Assembly (NCBI GenBank): GCA_021776805.1
Contig: JAJFFD010000152.1
Location: forward strand, 1 to 38,823
Length of the DNA stretch: 38,823 nucleotides
Direction: 5' to 3'
Source: Planctomycetota bacterium
Lineage (GTDB): Bacteria; Planctomycetota; UBA1135; UBA2386
In this document: positions 1 through 9,214 of the stretch, in pieces
Numbering within the stretch: position 1 is the stretch's first letter
Layout of the letters: the number at the start of each line of letters is the position of its first letter
Notes under the pieces: model-generated
Seen by the model: the letters and a program-made list of their open reading frames with translations, nothing else
What the model was told of the DNA's origin: nothing
Database searches by the model: none
Made by a program: the position numbers and the translations under genes

Positions 1-2417
1 TGCCATGGGGTGAGCACCTTGCGCGAAGCCGGCCAATCCACATCGGGCACCTTGCTCGGGCCGAAGCGTGCTTCCTTGCCCGCTGCCTTGCGCTCCAGAC
101 CGGCGAAGATCTTCTCGGGTGTCACCGGGATCTCATCCACGCGCACGCCGACCGCATCGAAGACCGCATTGGCAACCGCCGGCATGATCGGCAGCAGTGG
201 TCCCTGTCCAGCCTCCTTGGCGCCGAAGGGTCCGTTCGCATCCGGTTCCTCGATGAGATAGGTGATCACCTCGGGCATCTCCATACTCGTCGGGCTCTTG
301 TACTCCAGCATGGAAGGGCCGCGCTGCACGCCAAAGCGCGCCCGGCGATAGGCCATCTCCTCCATCATCGCCTCGCCCAGCCCCATGTAGACGCCGCCCT
401 CGACCTGGCCAACCACCAAGGCAGGATTGATGGCACGGCCCACATCGTGAGCGACCCAGATCTTGTCCACCTTGTAGATGCCCGTCTCTGGATCCACATC
501 CACCTCCACCACCGCCGCGGTGTAGCTGTACGAGGGGCTTGGACCGACCCCGCCACCCTTGAAGCGGGCAGGAAACTTGGGTGGACGGTACGAACCCGTC
601 GAGCCGATGGTGCCATGCTTCGCCTCGGTGATGCCCACCGCTGCGGTGAAGTCCATGCCAACTTCCGGGTTCTCAACGTCAAAGATGCGTCGATCCGCAT
701 AGCTCAGGCGCCCCATAGGAACGCCAAGCTTCTCCGCCACCACCGGGCTGATGATCGCGCGCACGCGCTCGGCAGCCTGCATGGCCGCGTTGCCGGTCAT
801 CACCGTGACGCGGCTGCTGTAGCTCCCAAGGTCTACGGGCGTGAGATCCGTATCCGAGGTCACCACCCGCATGTCCTGCGGATCGAGGCCAAGGATCTCT
901 CCGACGATGTAGGCCAGGATGGAATTGCTGCCCTGTCCGATCTCGGTGCTGCCGCAGAAAATCGTGCAGAGGCCACTGCGATCGAGTTGCAGCTGCACCC
1001 CCGAGTGCGGCATGGCATTCCAGTAAATCGGTAGGCCCGCACCGGAAATGTACGAGCTGCAGGCCAGGCCGAGCCCGCGACCTTCGGGCAGCTTGCCACG
1101 CCGTTCCTTCCATCCCGAGCCCGCGACAACCTTGTCGATACAGGGGCCTAGCCCCATGGAGCCTATCTTCAAGAAGTTCGCAGTGAGCGAATCGGAAGGC
1201 GCCAGATTGTCCAAGCGCAACTTCGCCGGATCCATGCCCAGGTCACAGGCAATCTTGTCCAGCTGCACTTCCAGGGCAAAGCGTGGTTGGGGCGTGCCAT
1301 GGCCGCGCTTCGGCCCGCAGGGCGCTCGGTTGGTGAAGTACCGCGCACCGCGGAAGTGGTAGTTCTGCACCTTGTAGGTCACGGTCTGCAGGGCGCCGGT
1401 GTAGAAGGTGCTAGCCGTGCCGTACGAACCGTAGGCGCCGCCATCGAGAAAGCTCTCAAAGTCGAGGGCACGAATCTCGCCGCTCTTGCTCACGCCGATG
1501 CGGGACTTCATCAGCACCGGATGCCGACCACGGTGGCAGTAGAAGACTTCTTCACGAGTGAGAGTGATCTTCACCGGCCGCGCGGTGACCATGGACATCT
1601 TTGCGGCGGCGATCTCATGGTTGAAGGGATCGCTCTTGCCTCCGAAACCGCCGCCATTCTGCGTGGCGATGACGCGGATCTTGTGCGCAGGGATGTCCTC
1701 GGCCAAGACCTTGGCCAGGGCACGATGCAGATAGTGCGGCGTCTGCGTGCTGCTCTGCACGCTCAGCTTGCCGTTGGGATCGTAGCAGGCGAGAGTTGAG
1801 TGCTCCTCCATGGGCAAATGGGTATTGCCCTCGAAGAAGAAGATGTCCTCGCGAATATGTGCCGCCTCTTCGAAGCCAGCCGCCAGATCACCGAACTCCA
1901 AGTTCTCGATACGGTGGAAATTGCCGCCCTTGCCGTAATCGTGGATCCGGGGCTCGGGCTTTCTATGGGCATCCCAGAGATCCCCGATCAAGTCCAGCTC
2001 TTCGTATTCCACTTCGATGAGCTTGCAGGCTTCCTGGGCCGTCTCCTCATCGAGAGCGGCAACCGCCGCCACCGGATCGCCGATAAAGCGCACCTTGTCC
2101 GGGCAGAGGGCATGCTCATCCTGGCTCACCGGCAGGATGCCAAAGGTGATGGGCAGATCCGCGCCGACTAGCACGCCCTTCACCCCGGGTAAGGCACGGG
2201 CCTTGCTCACATCGATGCTGACTATGCGTGCATGCGCCTTCGGACTGCGCTTGAGCTTCATGAAGAGCATGCGCGGCATGACCAGGTCATCCGCATAGCG
2301 AATCTGACCGGTCACCTGCGAACGCGCATCGATGCGCCTCCAGGGTTTACCGACAACTTTCAGTTCCGGCGCGTCCTGTAGGACCGGGTCCTGGGTGGAG
2401 GTCGACTCAGTGGCCAT
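1..2417 (-). CDS. Molybdenum hydroxylase large subunit (xanthine dehydrogenase / 4-hydroxybenzoyl-CoA reductase-like), 3' end cut by window
   Basis: Molybdopterin-binding catalytic subunit of a molybdenum hydroxylase or dehydroxylase. The frame is open from an ATG at 2417 to the window edge, about 805 codons, so only the last residues are missing. The N-terminus has the hammerhead-domain signature (RSPKAHARIVSID, then LPVSQDEHA and GDPVAAVAAL). Later come PCGPKRGHGTPQPRFALE, EIGQGSNSILAYIVGE (near residues 492-507) and GPFGAKEAGQGPLLP (near 729-743), the cofactor-binding segments of the family, and these look closest to the 4-hydroxybenzoyl-CoA reductase branch. At the usual catalytic Glu position the codon gives Gln738. 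The gene overlaps the [2Fe-2S] subunit gene by 11 bp and follows it. The FAD subunit, if present, lies outside the window. The substrate cannot be read from sequence. Confidence 0.9.
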   Translation of the reverse strand, partial: MATESTSTQDPVLQDAPELKVVGKPWRRIDARSQVTGQIRYADDLVMPRMLFMKLKRSPKAHARIVSIDVSKARALPGVKGVLVGADLPITFGILPVSQDEHALCPDKVRFIGDPVAAVAALDEETAQEACKLIEVEYEELDLIGDLWDAHRKPEPRIHDYGKGGNFHRIENLEFGDLAAGFEEAAHIREDIFFFEGNTHLPMEEHSTLACYDPNGKLSVQSSTQTPHYLHRALAKVLAEDIPAHKIRVIATQNGGGFGGKSDPFNHEIAAAKMSMVTARPVKITLTREEVFYCHRGRHPVLMKSRIGVSKSGEIRALDFESFLDGGAYGSYGTASTFYTGALQTVTYKVQNYHFRGARYFTNRAPCGPKRGHGTPQPRFALEVQLDKIACDLGMDPAKLRLDNLAPSDSLTANFLKIGSMGLGPCIDKVVAGSGWKERRGKLPEGRGLGLACSSYISGAGLPIYWNAMPHSGVQLQLDRSGLCTIFCGSTEIGQGSNSILAYIVGEILGLDPQDMRVVTSDTDLTPVDLGSYSSRVTVMTGNAAMQAAERVRAIISPVVAEKLGVPMGRLSYADRRIFDVENPEVGMDFTAAVGITEAKHGTIGSTGSYRPPKFPARFKGGGVGPSPSYSYTAAVVEVDVDPETGIYKVDKIWVAHDVGRAINPALVVGQVEGGVYMGLGEAMMEEMAYRRARFGVQRGPSMLEYKSPTSMEMPEVITYLIEEPDANGPFGAKEAGQGPLLPIMPAVANAVFDAVGVRVDEIPVTPEKIFAGLERKAAGKEARFGPSKVPDVDWPASRKVLTPW

Positions 2418-2928
2418 GCAAGGTCTCTCGACTCACCTCGGCTGACTCGCCGCGCAGTTTGGCCGCCGCCAATTCAACCGCCTCGAAGATTTTGATGTAG
2501 CCGGTGCAGCGGCAGAGGTTTCCGGAGAGCGCCTGGCGAATGCGATCGCGATCCGGCTGCGCTTCTCGATCGAGCAGCTTCTTTGCGGTGAGCATGAAGC
2601 CAGCTGAGCAGTAGCCACACTGAGAGGCGCCAAGATCGGCGAAAGTGGTCTGCAGCGGATGCAACTCCCCATCGACGGCCATGCCCTCGATGGTCTCGAC
2701 CTCACGGTCGAGGGCTTCGATGCCGAGCATGAGGCAAGACAAGATCGGCTTGCCATCCACCAACACCGTGCAAGCACCACACTCGCCCAGTTCGCAGCCG
2801 TGCTTGGTGCCGGTGAGATCGAGGTCTTCGCGCAGGACCTCTAGGAGGGTCTTGTGCGGGGCGAAGGCAAGCTCATGCCGATCACCATTGACCGAGACTT
2901 GGCCAAGGATCTTTCCTGGGGGAGGCAT
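2407..2928 (-). CDS. [2Fe-2S] small subunit of the molybdenum hydroxylase
   Basis: Electron-transfer subunit passing electrons between the molybdenum centre and the FAD subunit or an external partner. It has 173 residues, normal for CoxS/HcrC-type subunits. The N-terminal plant-ferredoxin-like cluster is ligated by Cys45, Cys50, Cys53 and Cys65 (CELGECGAC...C). The C-terminal helical-domain cluster uses Cys104, Cys107, Cys139 and Cys141 (CGYC...CRC), so all eight ligands are present. The stop codon lies inside the start of the large-subunit gene, implying translational coupling. I saw no strong Shine-Dalgarno before the ATG. Confident on family; the physiological substrate of the complex is unknown. 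Confidence 0.95.
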   Translation of the reverse strand: MPPPGKILGQVSVNGDRHELAFAPHKTLLEVLREDLDLTGTKHGCELGECGACTVLVDGKPILSCLMLGIEALDREVETIEGMAVDGELHPLQTTFADLGASQCGYCSAGFMLTAKKLLDREAQPDRDRIRQALSGNLCRCTGYIKIFEAVELAAAKLRGESAEVSRETLHGH

Positions 2929-3006
2929 GGGCTGATGCTAGCAGGAAGCCTGCGGGGAAAGAAAGCGTGAAGGCTGAGCTAAGCCGCAAGCGCGATTCGG
3001 CAACAG

Positions 3007-4383
3007 TCACTTGGATTCGCGCCCGTTCTCAGCGACCACCTCACCCATCCAGGCGTGGATCTTCCCAATCTCCAGGCGCAATCCCCGGACCCCCCTATCC
3101 CAGTCCGCGAGGTCCACATGCGGGTCGAGAGCCAAGGATGGCCGCAATAGCTTGGTCCACTCCGCGATCTTCGCCTCCAGATAATCCACGGCAAAGACTC
3201 CCGCGAGCACTGACTCCACTTCATTCGCGAAGCGTCCACGGGCATACAAAGCCACGGCCCGGATCAGCGGATCGGAGGCGGGGGCGATCGCGAAGGCATC
3301 CTCGTATCCCGGATAGAGAATCTCAGGATTGGCGTCTAGCTCGCTAAACGAAGGCACCGCTGAATACGGGTGATCGAGTTGTAAGGTCTGATCGAGATCC
3401 CAGGGAATCAAGGTCAGCTTCCCGAGCGAGGATTGGTACCAGTAGTAGTTGTGATTGAAGAAGTTCCTGGTTGGTGCCGACAGGCGCGATCTGAGTCGAG
3501 TCGCTCCATCCCAATTACAGAGGATTTGATCGACCACCAGGTAGCGCAGCATGCTGTCCATGTCGCAGTACTTCCCGAGGACATCGGGCAGCTCGCTTTC
3601 CTGCGCTTCCCTGAGTTCCGCCGCCAAAGCCAGCATGGGAGCAACTCCTGACTCAGCAGGGTCTTCCTTGATCTTCCACCTGTAGAAACCGGCGCTGGCC
3701 CACTGCGGCCAAACTTCCTTGTACAGGACTCCTGGGCCGGTATCGTCGAGATGCTCCTCGACAAATGACCAGTCAACCTGCTCGACCATTGCGAAGACGC
3801 CTTGAAACTCACCGTTGACCACAACCCGCGCATGCCCAGAGCGGGGAGCCTGCACACCTGCAGCTCGGAAGCTGCCATAGGCAATTCGATCGCGCATCAG
3901 CGAGGGGTCGTTGCTCATCGAGTGGAAATTGAGGCGCTCGAGGCCGCGAAAGCGCTGGCCCTTCGCGAACTTTCCGAAATGCACCTTGAGCGAGAGCTTG
4001 GGGAGATTGTCTGGCGGCAGGTGCTCATCCTCGTAGTTGAAGAGGGTCCCACCATCCCCCTTGAAACGTAGGCCGACCAGGCCCACCACTTCCAGTCCGA
4101 GTTCGAGCTGTGCCGGCACGTACTCTTCCGCCCTGGGATCGCTCCGCATGTGAGCTAAATCCTCCGGCGCAAGCGTGAACTCAAAGGTCAGCAGCTTGCT
4201 CGGGGCAAACACACTAGCCGTTGTTTCGTCGAGCTCGTAGTCCTCTGCGCACCACGACTCAACCTGGGCATCTGCCCGGAGGTCTGCGATCACGCCGCTC
4301 CCAACCCAGACCGCAGCACTAGCTAGCAGTGAGAGGACTAGCCAGAGGGAAACGCTCCAGATCAGGTGGCTGGGACGCGACAT
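3007..4383 (-). CDS. CotH-family protein kinase-like protein, membrane-anchored or secreted
   Basis: A 458-residue member of the CotH family, atypical protein kinases first known from spore coat phosphorylation and common in secreted bacterial proteins. The start at 4383 (MSRPSHLIWS) puts a hydrophobic signal-anchor at residues 6-27; an upstream TTG/ATG-type extension to 4464 would bury it and is unlikely. Family signatures are GVFAMVEQVDW (near 195-205), the D-x4-N-x-D block DQILCNWD (285-292) and IPWDLDQT (326-333), which carry the expected metal and catalytic Asp residues. The gene lies 90 bp downstream of the helicase gene on the same strand. The target protein is unknown. Confidence 0.85.
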   Translation of the reverse strand: MSRPSHLIWSVSLWLVLSLLASAAVWVGSGVIADLRADAQVESWCAEDYELDETTASVFAPSKLLTFEFTLAPEDLAHMRSDPRAEEYVPAQLELGLEVVGLVGLRFKGDGGTLFNYEDEHLPPDNLPKLSLKVHFGKFAKGQRFRGLERLNFHSMSNDPSLMRDRIAYGSFRAAGVQAPRSGHARVVVNGEFQGVFAMVEQVDWSFVEEHLDDTGPGVLYKEVWPQWASAGFYRWKIKEDPAESGVAPMLALAAELREAQESELPDVLGKYCDMDSMLRYLVVDQILCNWDGATRLRSRLSAPTRNFFNHNYYWYQSSLGKLTLIPWDLDQTLQLDHPYSAVPSFSELDANPEILYPGYEDAFAIAPASDPLIRAVALYARGRFANEVESVLAGVFAVDYLEAKIAEWTKLLRPSLALDPHVDLADWDRGVRGLRLEIGKIHAWMGEVVAENGRESK

Positions 4384-4473
4384 AGGCGGGAGAAAGCGGG
4401 GGCAGGGGAAGCTATAGCAAATGATAGCCTGCTGTTGGCGGCGCGTCGCCTGGACCGAGCACAACCCCCGAGG

Positions 4474-5940
4474 CTAGGACCTTCGACTGCCCCTGCGCGC
4501 CCGACCGCGAGTCTTCTTGGCTGCTGCGTCCTCGAGGACCGGCTCCACATGCGGCTCATCGCCGAAGAGAACGTCGCTGGCCAACTTCGGCGGCTGCATG
4601 GAGCGCCGGGAGAGAGCGACCTCTCGGCCGGCAACCCGCTTGCTACGTGGTTCCTGCGGAGTCCGCGCCTCGCCATTGCGGGCCGACTCGCGGGGCTTCC
4701 GATCGCGCTCGCGACCGCGCCCTCTCGATTCGCGCTTCTCGCGCCTCTCCGAGCTCGCACCCTCTTCCTCGCGAGAGCGACGTTCCTTGTCCTTGCTTGC
4801 TCTGGCTCCGGCGATCTGCTTGCCATCGACCACGATCCGCCCCTGGCCCTCGCCCTCGGCGGACTTCTGCATGTGCGTGAGGATCTGATTGAAGATGCCC
4901 TTGTCCATGCGAGTTACGAGGGTAAGCGCCTCGCCCTCATTGCCCGCACGACCCGTGCGCCCGACACGATGGATGTAGTCCTCCATAGCTCGCGGCATGT
5001 CGAAGTTGACCACCAGACCGATGTCGCTGACATCGATACCCCGGGCAGCGACATCCGTCGCCACCAGGAAACGGGTCTTGCCACGAGAGAAGGCCTGCAA
5101 CACCACGTGCCGTTGCTCCGCACCCTTGTCGCCATGAATGGAGTCCGCCGGCAGACCAGCGCGCTTGAGTTGGCGACCCAACTGCTCAGCGCGAAGCTTA
5201 GTCTTGACGAAGATCAGCACGCTGCCTTCGCGCTTCTTGAGCATGCTTTCGAGCATCGGCTCCTTCTTCGGAGCGAGGATGTTCTCAAAGCGATGGGTGA
5301 TGGTCTCCGCCGCTTGCGAGCGGGAGCCAACCTGGATCTGCTCGGTCTCGCCAAAGTTGTTGGAGACCAGGCTTTCGATCTCCTTGGGCATGGTCGCGGA
5401 GAGCAGGAAGTTCTGCCGCTTGCTTGGGAGCCGCGCCAGGATGCGCCTGATTTGCGGCATGAAGCCCATGTCGAGCATGCGATCCGCCTCATCCAGGACG
5501 AGAGTTTCCACTCGATCCAGATCGAAGTTGCCGCATTGCAGGTGATCTATCAGACGACCGGGACATGCCACGAGGACATCGAGGCCGCGCCGGAAGGCAG
5601 CCTCCTGGATGCCGATGTTGATGCCGCCAAAAGCGGTGCAGACATGCATGTCCGTGTGACGTGCGTAGATGCGCAGATTGTCGGCTACCTGCACGCAGAG
5701 TTCGCGAGTCGGAACCAGGATCAGCGCACGTAGGCCGGCTTCGCCGCCACAGAGTCGGTTTAAGATGGGAAGGCCATAGGCAGCGGTCTTACCACTGCCG
5801 GTTTCAGCCAGGGCGATGAGGTCTTTGCCTTTCATCGCCGCAGGGATGACGCGCTCTTGGATTTCGGTCGGTTGATCGAAACCGGCAGCAGTCACTCCCC
5901 GCAAGATGGGCTCTTTGAGCCCGAGGGATGCAAACTTCAC
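4474..5940 (-). CDS. DEAD-box ATP-dependent RNA helicase, RhlE-like
   Basis: ATP-dependent RNA helicase for RNA remodelling, such as ribosome assembly, decay or cold adaptation. I take the GTG at 5940 (MKFASLGLKEPILRG) because it aligns with the MSFxSLGL start of RhlE proteins; the frame stays open to an ATG at 6108, but that extra 56 residues look unlike protein. Motifs: Q-motif through Gln28, motif I AETGSGKT (45-52), Ia PTREL (77-81), II DEAD (150-153), III SAT (181-183) and VI HRVGRTGRAG in the second RecA domain. The tail of about 100 residues is rich in Arg, Lys and Glu, typical of RNA-binding extensions. Length is 488 residues. Confidence 0.93.
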   Translation of the reverse strand: MKFASLGLKEPILRGVTAAGFDQPTEIQERVIPAAMKGKDLIALAETGSGKTAAYGLPILNRLCGGEAGLRALILVPTRELCVQVADNLRIYARHTDMHVCTAFGGINIGIQEAAFRRGLDVLVACPGRLIDHLQCGNFDLDRVETLVLDEADRMLDMGFMPQIRRILARLPSKRQNFLLSATMPKEIESLVSNNFGETEQIQVGSRSQAAETITHRFENILAPKKEPMLESMLKKREGSVLIFVKTKLRAEQLGRQLKRAGLPADSIHGDKGAEQRHVVLQAFSRGKTRFLVATDVAARGIDVSDIGLVVNFDMPRAMEDYIHRVGRTGRAGNEGEALTLVTRMDKGIFNQILTHMQKSAEGEGQGRIVVDGKQIAGARASKDKERRSREEEGASSERREKRESRGRGRERDRKPRESARNGEARTPQEPRSKRVAGREVALSRRSMQPPKLASDVLFGDEPHVEPVLEDAAAKKTRGRARRGSRRS

Positions 5941-6207
5941 TTCAATTCTCGTTATGGATTCGTCCGCCTGGGGATCCTTGGATCCCGGGTGATTCCCTGA
6001 CAACCTCCTGGTTGCCCCAGCCCGGACTGATGGGAGCCGATGGCGCCTTTCATGGCATTGCGATCGGCGGCTGATGTCATGCCCGGCGGGTTGATTCCCG
6101 GGGGTCATGAGGGCGAGAGGATAACAGAGACTCGGGAAGGACCCGCAAAACTCCTCCCGAAAGCCACAATCGCTTCGCCTGCAGGGGATTGGCGCAAAGC
6201 TCCTGGA
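5941..6207 (-). other. 267-bp intergenic leader upstream of the helicase
   Basis: Non-coding gap between the DprE1-like stop and the helicase GTG. On the minus strand it holds a weak promoter-like pair (TTGCGG, 18 bp, TTATCC) about 170 nt before the GTG, and repeated GGATCC elements near 5972-5984. A long 5' leader would fit known cold-shock-regulated DEAD-box genes, but nothing here proves one. No tRNA or convincing small gene is visible. Confidence 0.3.
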
Positions 6208-7626
6208 CTAGCTGGCGCTGAGCCGGCGCCAGAGGTCGGACTGCATCAGCCCCTCCGGATCCAGGCGCTGCTTCAGGTCTACGAAGCTCTGCAGGCTATC
6301 CTCACCATGAATCCTGGCCATGCAGTCCGCGGCGAGAATGGCGTCTTTTGCGTAGTAGAAGCGCCCCCCCGCGTTGAGGACCAGCTCGGCCATCTCCTGG
6401 CAGTGCCGCCAGAGTTCAATGCGCCGGCTTTGCCTGGTCGGCACTGCGAAGTCCATGGCCATGGAGAAGCCATCCAGCCCATGGGTCATGAGGAAGGGAT
6501 CGGGGCGATGCCGTTTGAGGACACCAAGGTAGGGCAGCAGCCGCTTCTGTTGGCAAGATTCGATGAGCTTGCGCAGCACCCGCGATGCCGCCGCCTTGGG
6601 CACGAAGGGCTGAAACTGAATCAGTCCGCCAGGTCGGAAGGCCCAGTGCCAGCGCGGCACGTAGTCCAAGAGAAAATGAAAGGCGGCATGGCTCTCCAGA
6701 TAAGGCGAGTCCCAGGACTTCTTCATTCCGCTGCGATAGCGCAGGGCATTGACCCAGGGAATCGCGCCGCAACGGGTCGCCATCCACATGCCCGGCCAGA
6801 TCCACGACTTCGGCACACAACCAAGGAGAACGCCGGGCAGATCCTGGCGACTCGGGTCGAGCATCTTCTCGCCCTCCGGATCCTCTCCCTGTGCCAACTG
6901 ATCGCCGCGATGCAACAGCCCACGTCCCAGTTGCGCGCCGCGGGCATGCATGTCCACCCAACCCACCAGATAGTCAGCCTCGTCGCGTAGATCCTCGAGC
7001 AGACGAAGACCATCATCCAGATCACGGCAGGGAATCGCCCAGACCCGCATGCGACCGGAGTAAACCTTCTTCAAGTGCAAGGTGAGTTCGGTAATGCAGC
7101 CGAGCATGCCGAAGCCGCCAATCGCCGCGTGAAAGACCTCTTCGTTCTGCTGGCGATTGCAGCGCAGGCTCTCGCCCGCTGGAGTCAGGAGTGTGAACTC
7201 CTCCACATGCTCACCGAAGCTGCCGACGGCAAAGTTGTTCTTGCCATGGATGTTCATGGCGGCAGCTCCACCGAGACTGACCTCCATGGTGCCCGGAACC
7301 ACCGCGGGCCAGTAGCCAGCAGGAAGTGCGTGCCGCCAGAGATCCCGGATACTCAGCCCGGGTTCGGCACGGATGATCCCTCGCTTCGCATCGAACTCGA
7401 GGAGGCGATTCATGCCACGGAGGTCGAGGATGCGCCCTCCACTGTTGGTCGCCGCATCTCCATAGCTGCAGCCGGATCCACGCAATGCGATGCCACAGCT
7501 GCCTCTGCTCTCGGCGAAAGCCTGGGCAATCTCTTCGCTATTCCTCGGCTGGATGAGCTCGGCTTCGCCACCCACCGCGTGTCCCCAACCCCAGACCTTC
7601 TCCCTTCGCCAGCTCAGCTTGCTCAT
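6208..7626 (-). CDS. FAD-dependent oxidoreductase, DprE1-like
   Basis: A 472-residue flavoprotein of the vanillyl-alcohol-oxidase/PCMH fold, closely patterned on DprE1, which oxidises the 2'-OH of decaprenylphosphoryl-ribose during arabinan precursor synthesis. Shared blocks: SYGDAATNSGG (54-64), VPGTMEVSLGG (110-120), MNIHGKNNFAVGSFGEHV (124-141) and YYAKDA (424-429). His128, Tyr55 and Lys427 correspond to His132, Tyr60 and Lys418 of mycobacterial DprE1; its Cys387 position is Ala here. The ATG at 7626 overlaps the TGA of the preceding SDR gene (ATGA), fixing the start. Adjacency to an SDR mirrors dprE1-dprE2. The sugar-lipid substrate is inferred; a sugar-lactone oxidase is the alternative. 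Confidence 0.85.
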   Translation of the reverse strand: MSKLSWRREKVWGWGHAVGGEAELIQPRNSEEIAQAFAESRGSCGIALRGSGCSYGDAATNSGGRILDLRGMNRLLEFDAKRGIIRAEPGLSIRDLWRHALPAGYWPAVVPGTMEVSLGGAAAMNIHGKNNFAVGSFGEHVEEFTLLTPAGESLRCNRQQNEEVFHAAIGGFGMLGCITELTLHLKKVYSGRMRVWAIPCRDLDDGLRLLEDLRDEADYLVGWVDMHARGAQLGRGLLHRGDQLAQGEDPEGEKMLDPSRQDLPGVLLGCVPKSWIWPGMWMATRCGAIPWVNALRYRSGMKKSWDSPYLESHAAFHFLLDYVPRWHWAFRPGGLIQFQPFVPKAAASRVLRKLIESCQQKRLLPYLGVLKRHRPDPFLMTHGLDGFSMAMDFAVPTRQSRRIELWRHCQEMAELVLNAGGRFYYAKDAILAADCMARIHGEDSLQSFVDLKQRLDPEGLMQSDLWRRLSAS

Positions 7627-8387
7627 CAGATATTGAGCCGCCGGAAGATGAAGGAAGGGATCGCACGGATAACGCGCATGATCAGGGACCACTTGAAGGG
7701 CACGTAAGCGATGGCCTTGCGTCTATCGCGGGCCCGCAAGATGAGCTGCGCCGCTCGATCAGCGCTGATGGCACCGCGCAGTTGCAGGCCCGCGGTCATC
7801 GCGGTCTCGACAAAGCCCGGTCGGATGCTCGTGACCTGGATTCCATGTCGCCAGAGTCGATTGCGAATGGCCTCGAGAAAGCAATCCTGAGCCGCCTTGG
7901 AGGCTGCATAGCCTGGTCGACCGGAGCGACCGCGATCGCCGGCCACCGAACCGACGCCGACAATGAGCCCGGACTTTCGCGGCAGGAAGCGCTTGGCTGC
8001 TGCGTTGACCCAACCCATGCATCCGAGAGTATTGACCCGGATCATGCTGCGATCCTTCTCCGTATCGAACTCGTCGAGGGCTACCTCCGGCATGATTCCA
8101 GCGACATAGTAGAGCTGCTCCACCGGCCCGAGATCCTCCTCGATGCGATCAAAGGTGTCCTCGATCTCATGCAGAGCAGCCGCATCGTGCTGGTAGGCGA
8201 TGACCCGCCGGGCACCGACCTTCTCGTTGATGGCATCCGCGACCTTCTCCAGCTCATCCGCACGACGAGAGAGCAGCGCCACCGAACGGGCCTCATGCGC
8301 CAAACGCCTGGCCAAAGCCGCGCCGATGCCGCTCGAGCCGCCAACGACGACGGCGGTACCGCGACTGCCCTCAGCTGCTGAGCTCAT
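7626..8387 (-). CDS. Short-chain dehydrogenase/reductase, DprE2-like
   Basis: NAD(P)-dependent classical SDR of 253 residues. The cofactor motif is GGSSGIG (16-22); the catalytic residues are Asn119, Ser147, Tyr160 and Lys164 (YAASK). The usual NAG motif reads VAG here. Residues 217-253 are hydrophobic and basic (FKWSLIMRVIRAIPSFIFRRL), like the membrane-associating tail of DprE2-type reductases. Next to a DprE1-like oxidase, the simplest role is to reduce the keto-sugar intermediate, completing a 2'-epimerisation. It overlaps the sulfotransferase gene upstream by 17 bp and the oxidase gene downstream by 4 bp, so it is operonic. The exact substrate is inferred. Confidence 0.85.
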   Translation of the reverse strand: MSSAAEGSRGTAVVVGGSSGIGAALARRLAHEARSVALLSRRADELEKVADAINEKVGARRVIAYQHDAAALHEIEDTFDRIEEDLGPVEQLYYVAGIMPEVALDEFDTEKDRSMIRVNTLGCMGWVNAAAKRFLPRKSGLIVGVGSVAGDRGRSGRPGYAASKAAQDCFLEAIRNRLWRHGIQVTSIRPGFVETAMTAGLQLRGAISADRAAQLILRARDRRKAIAYVPFKWSLIMRVIRAIPSFIFRRLNI

Positions 8388-9180
8388 AGCCGTGTTCTTG
8401 CATTAGCTGCCCACAGATCCCTTCGACCTTTGCCACCTCCGAACTGTCCAGCTCTCGCCGCCAGCGCCCGCTACTGGCCTCGACACTCACGCTGGTGCCA
8501 TGCCCGGAGAAGGAATCCATACTGGCAACTCGCGCCGCATGCTCGGCGCTCAATTCGAGACCCAGATAGGCGAGGGCCTTCTTCGTTTCGACCAAGGGCT
8601 CGGCGATTAGATCCTCATAGCGAAGCAGGTAGTGCCCGTGAAGGTAGCTGGTCGAACCGTGATAGAGGTTGAGCCAGTACTCGGAATACTCCTCGAGAGT
8701 CAGATTGGAGAGCTCTGCATTGATGGCCTTCACCTTCTCCTTGGCTGCAAAGGCGCGGAGAGAACAGAAGACATCCCGAGGATCGCGGATGAGGATAATG
8801 TAGCGCGCATTGGCAAAGAGGTTGCGGAAGGCCAGGGCGGCATTGGGATCGGTGAGCTTGTCCCCCCAATGGGTAAAGTCCTTGTGCGGGAACTGCTCGC
8901 GATAGAACTCGAGGACCATCTCACGAGCGTGCCGATCATAGATCTTGGAGAAGGCATCGTTGAACTCACTGCCGATCAGGCCGACCAGCTCATAGCTCGT
9001 TTGCACGGAGAGTGTCATGCGCTCATGGGCAGGCAGAGACACAAACTGGTGCCCGAAGTACAGGAAGTCTGCGACACGAGCCTCGTTGGTGAGACCGATG
9101 CTCGTATGCGGCTCCAACAGTCGGTAGAGAAAGGTGGAACCGCAGCGACCGCTACCGACTATGAAGAAGGGATTCTCCAC
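8371..9180 (-). CDS. PAPS-dependent sulfotransferase family protein
   Basis: A 269-residue cytoplasmic-type sulfotransferase that would move a sulfuryl group from PAPS onto an acceptor hydroxyl. The 5'-phosphosulfate-binding loop is GSGRCGSTFLYRLL (9-22) and the 3'-phosphate-binding segment is IRDPRDVFCSL (131-141), both in the expected places. No signal peptide. It lies 34 bp after the SGNH hydrolase gene and overlaps the SDR gene, so sulfation of the same glycan or lipid made by this operon is a reasonable inference. The acceptor could equally be a small molecule or tyrosine; sequence does not decide. Confidence 0.85.
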   Translation of the reverse strand: MENPFFIVGSGRCGSTFLYRLLEPHTSIGLTNEARVADFLYFGHQFVSLPAHERMTLSVQTSYELVGLIGSEFNDAFSKIYDRHAREMVLEFYREQFPHKDFTHWGDKLTDPNAALAFRNLFANARYIILIRDPRDVFCSLRAFAAKEKVKAINAELSNLTLEEYSEYWLNLYHGSTSYLHGHYLLRYEDLIAEPLVETKKALAYLGLELSAEHAARVASMDSFSGHGTSVSVEASSGRWRRELDSSEVAKVEGICGQLMQEHGYELSS

Positions 9181-9214
9181 TTGCAGGAACCTTATCCCGC
9201 TGCCTCACCTCGGA

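Noticed and set aside
4366..5733. Long plus-strand open frame antisense to the helicase
   Set aside because: The minus strand has all DEAD-box motifs; the plus-strand translation has no recognisable features and starts inside the CotH region.
6040..6990. Plus-strand open frame over the DprE1-like gene
   Set aside because: DprE1-like motifs on the minus strand are decisive.
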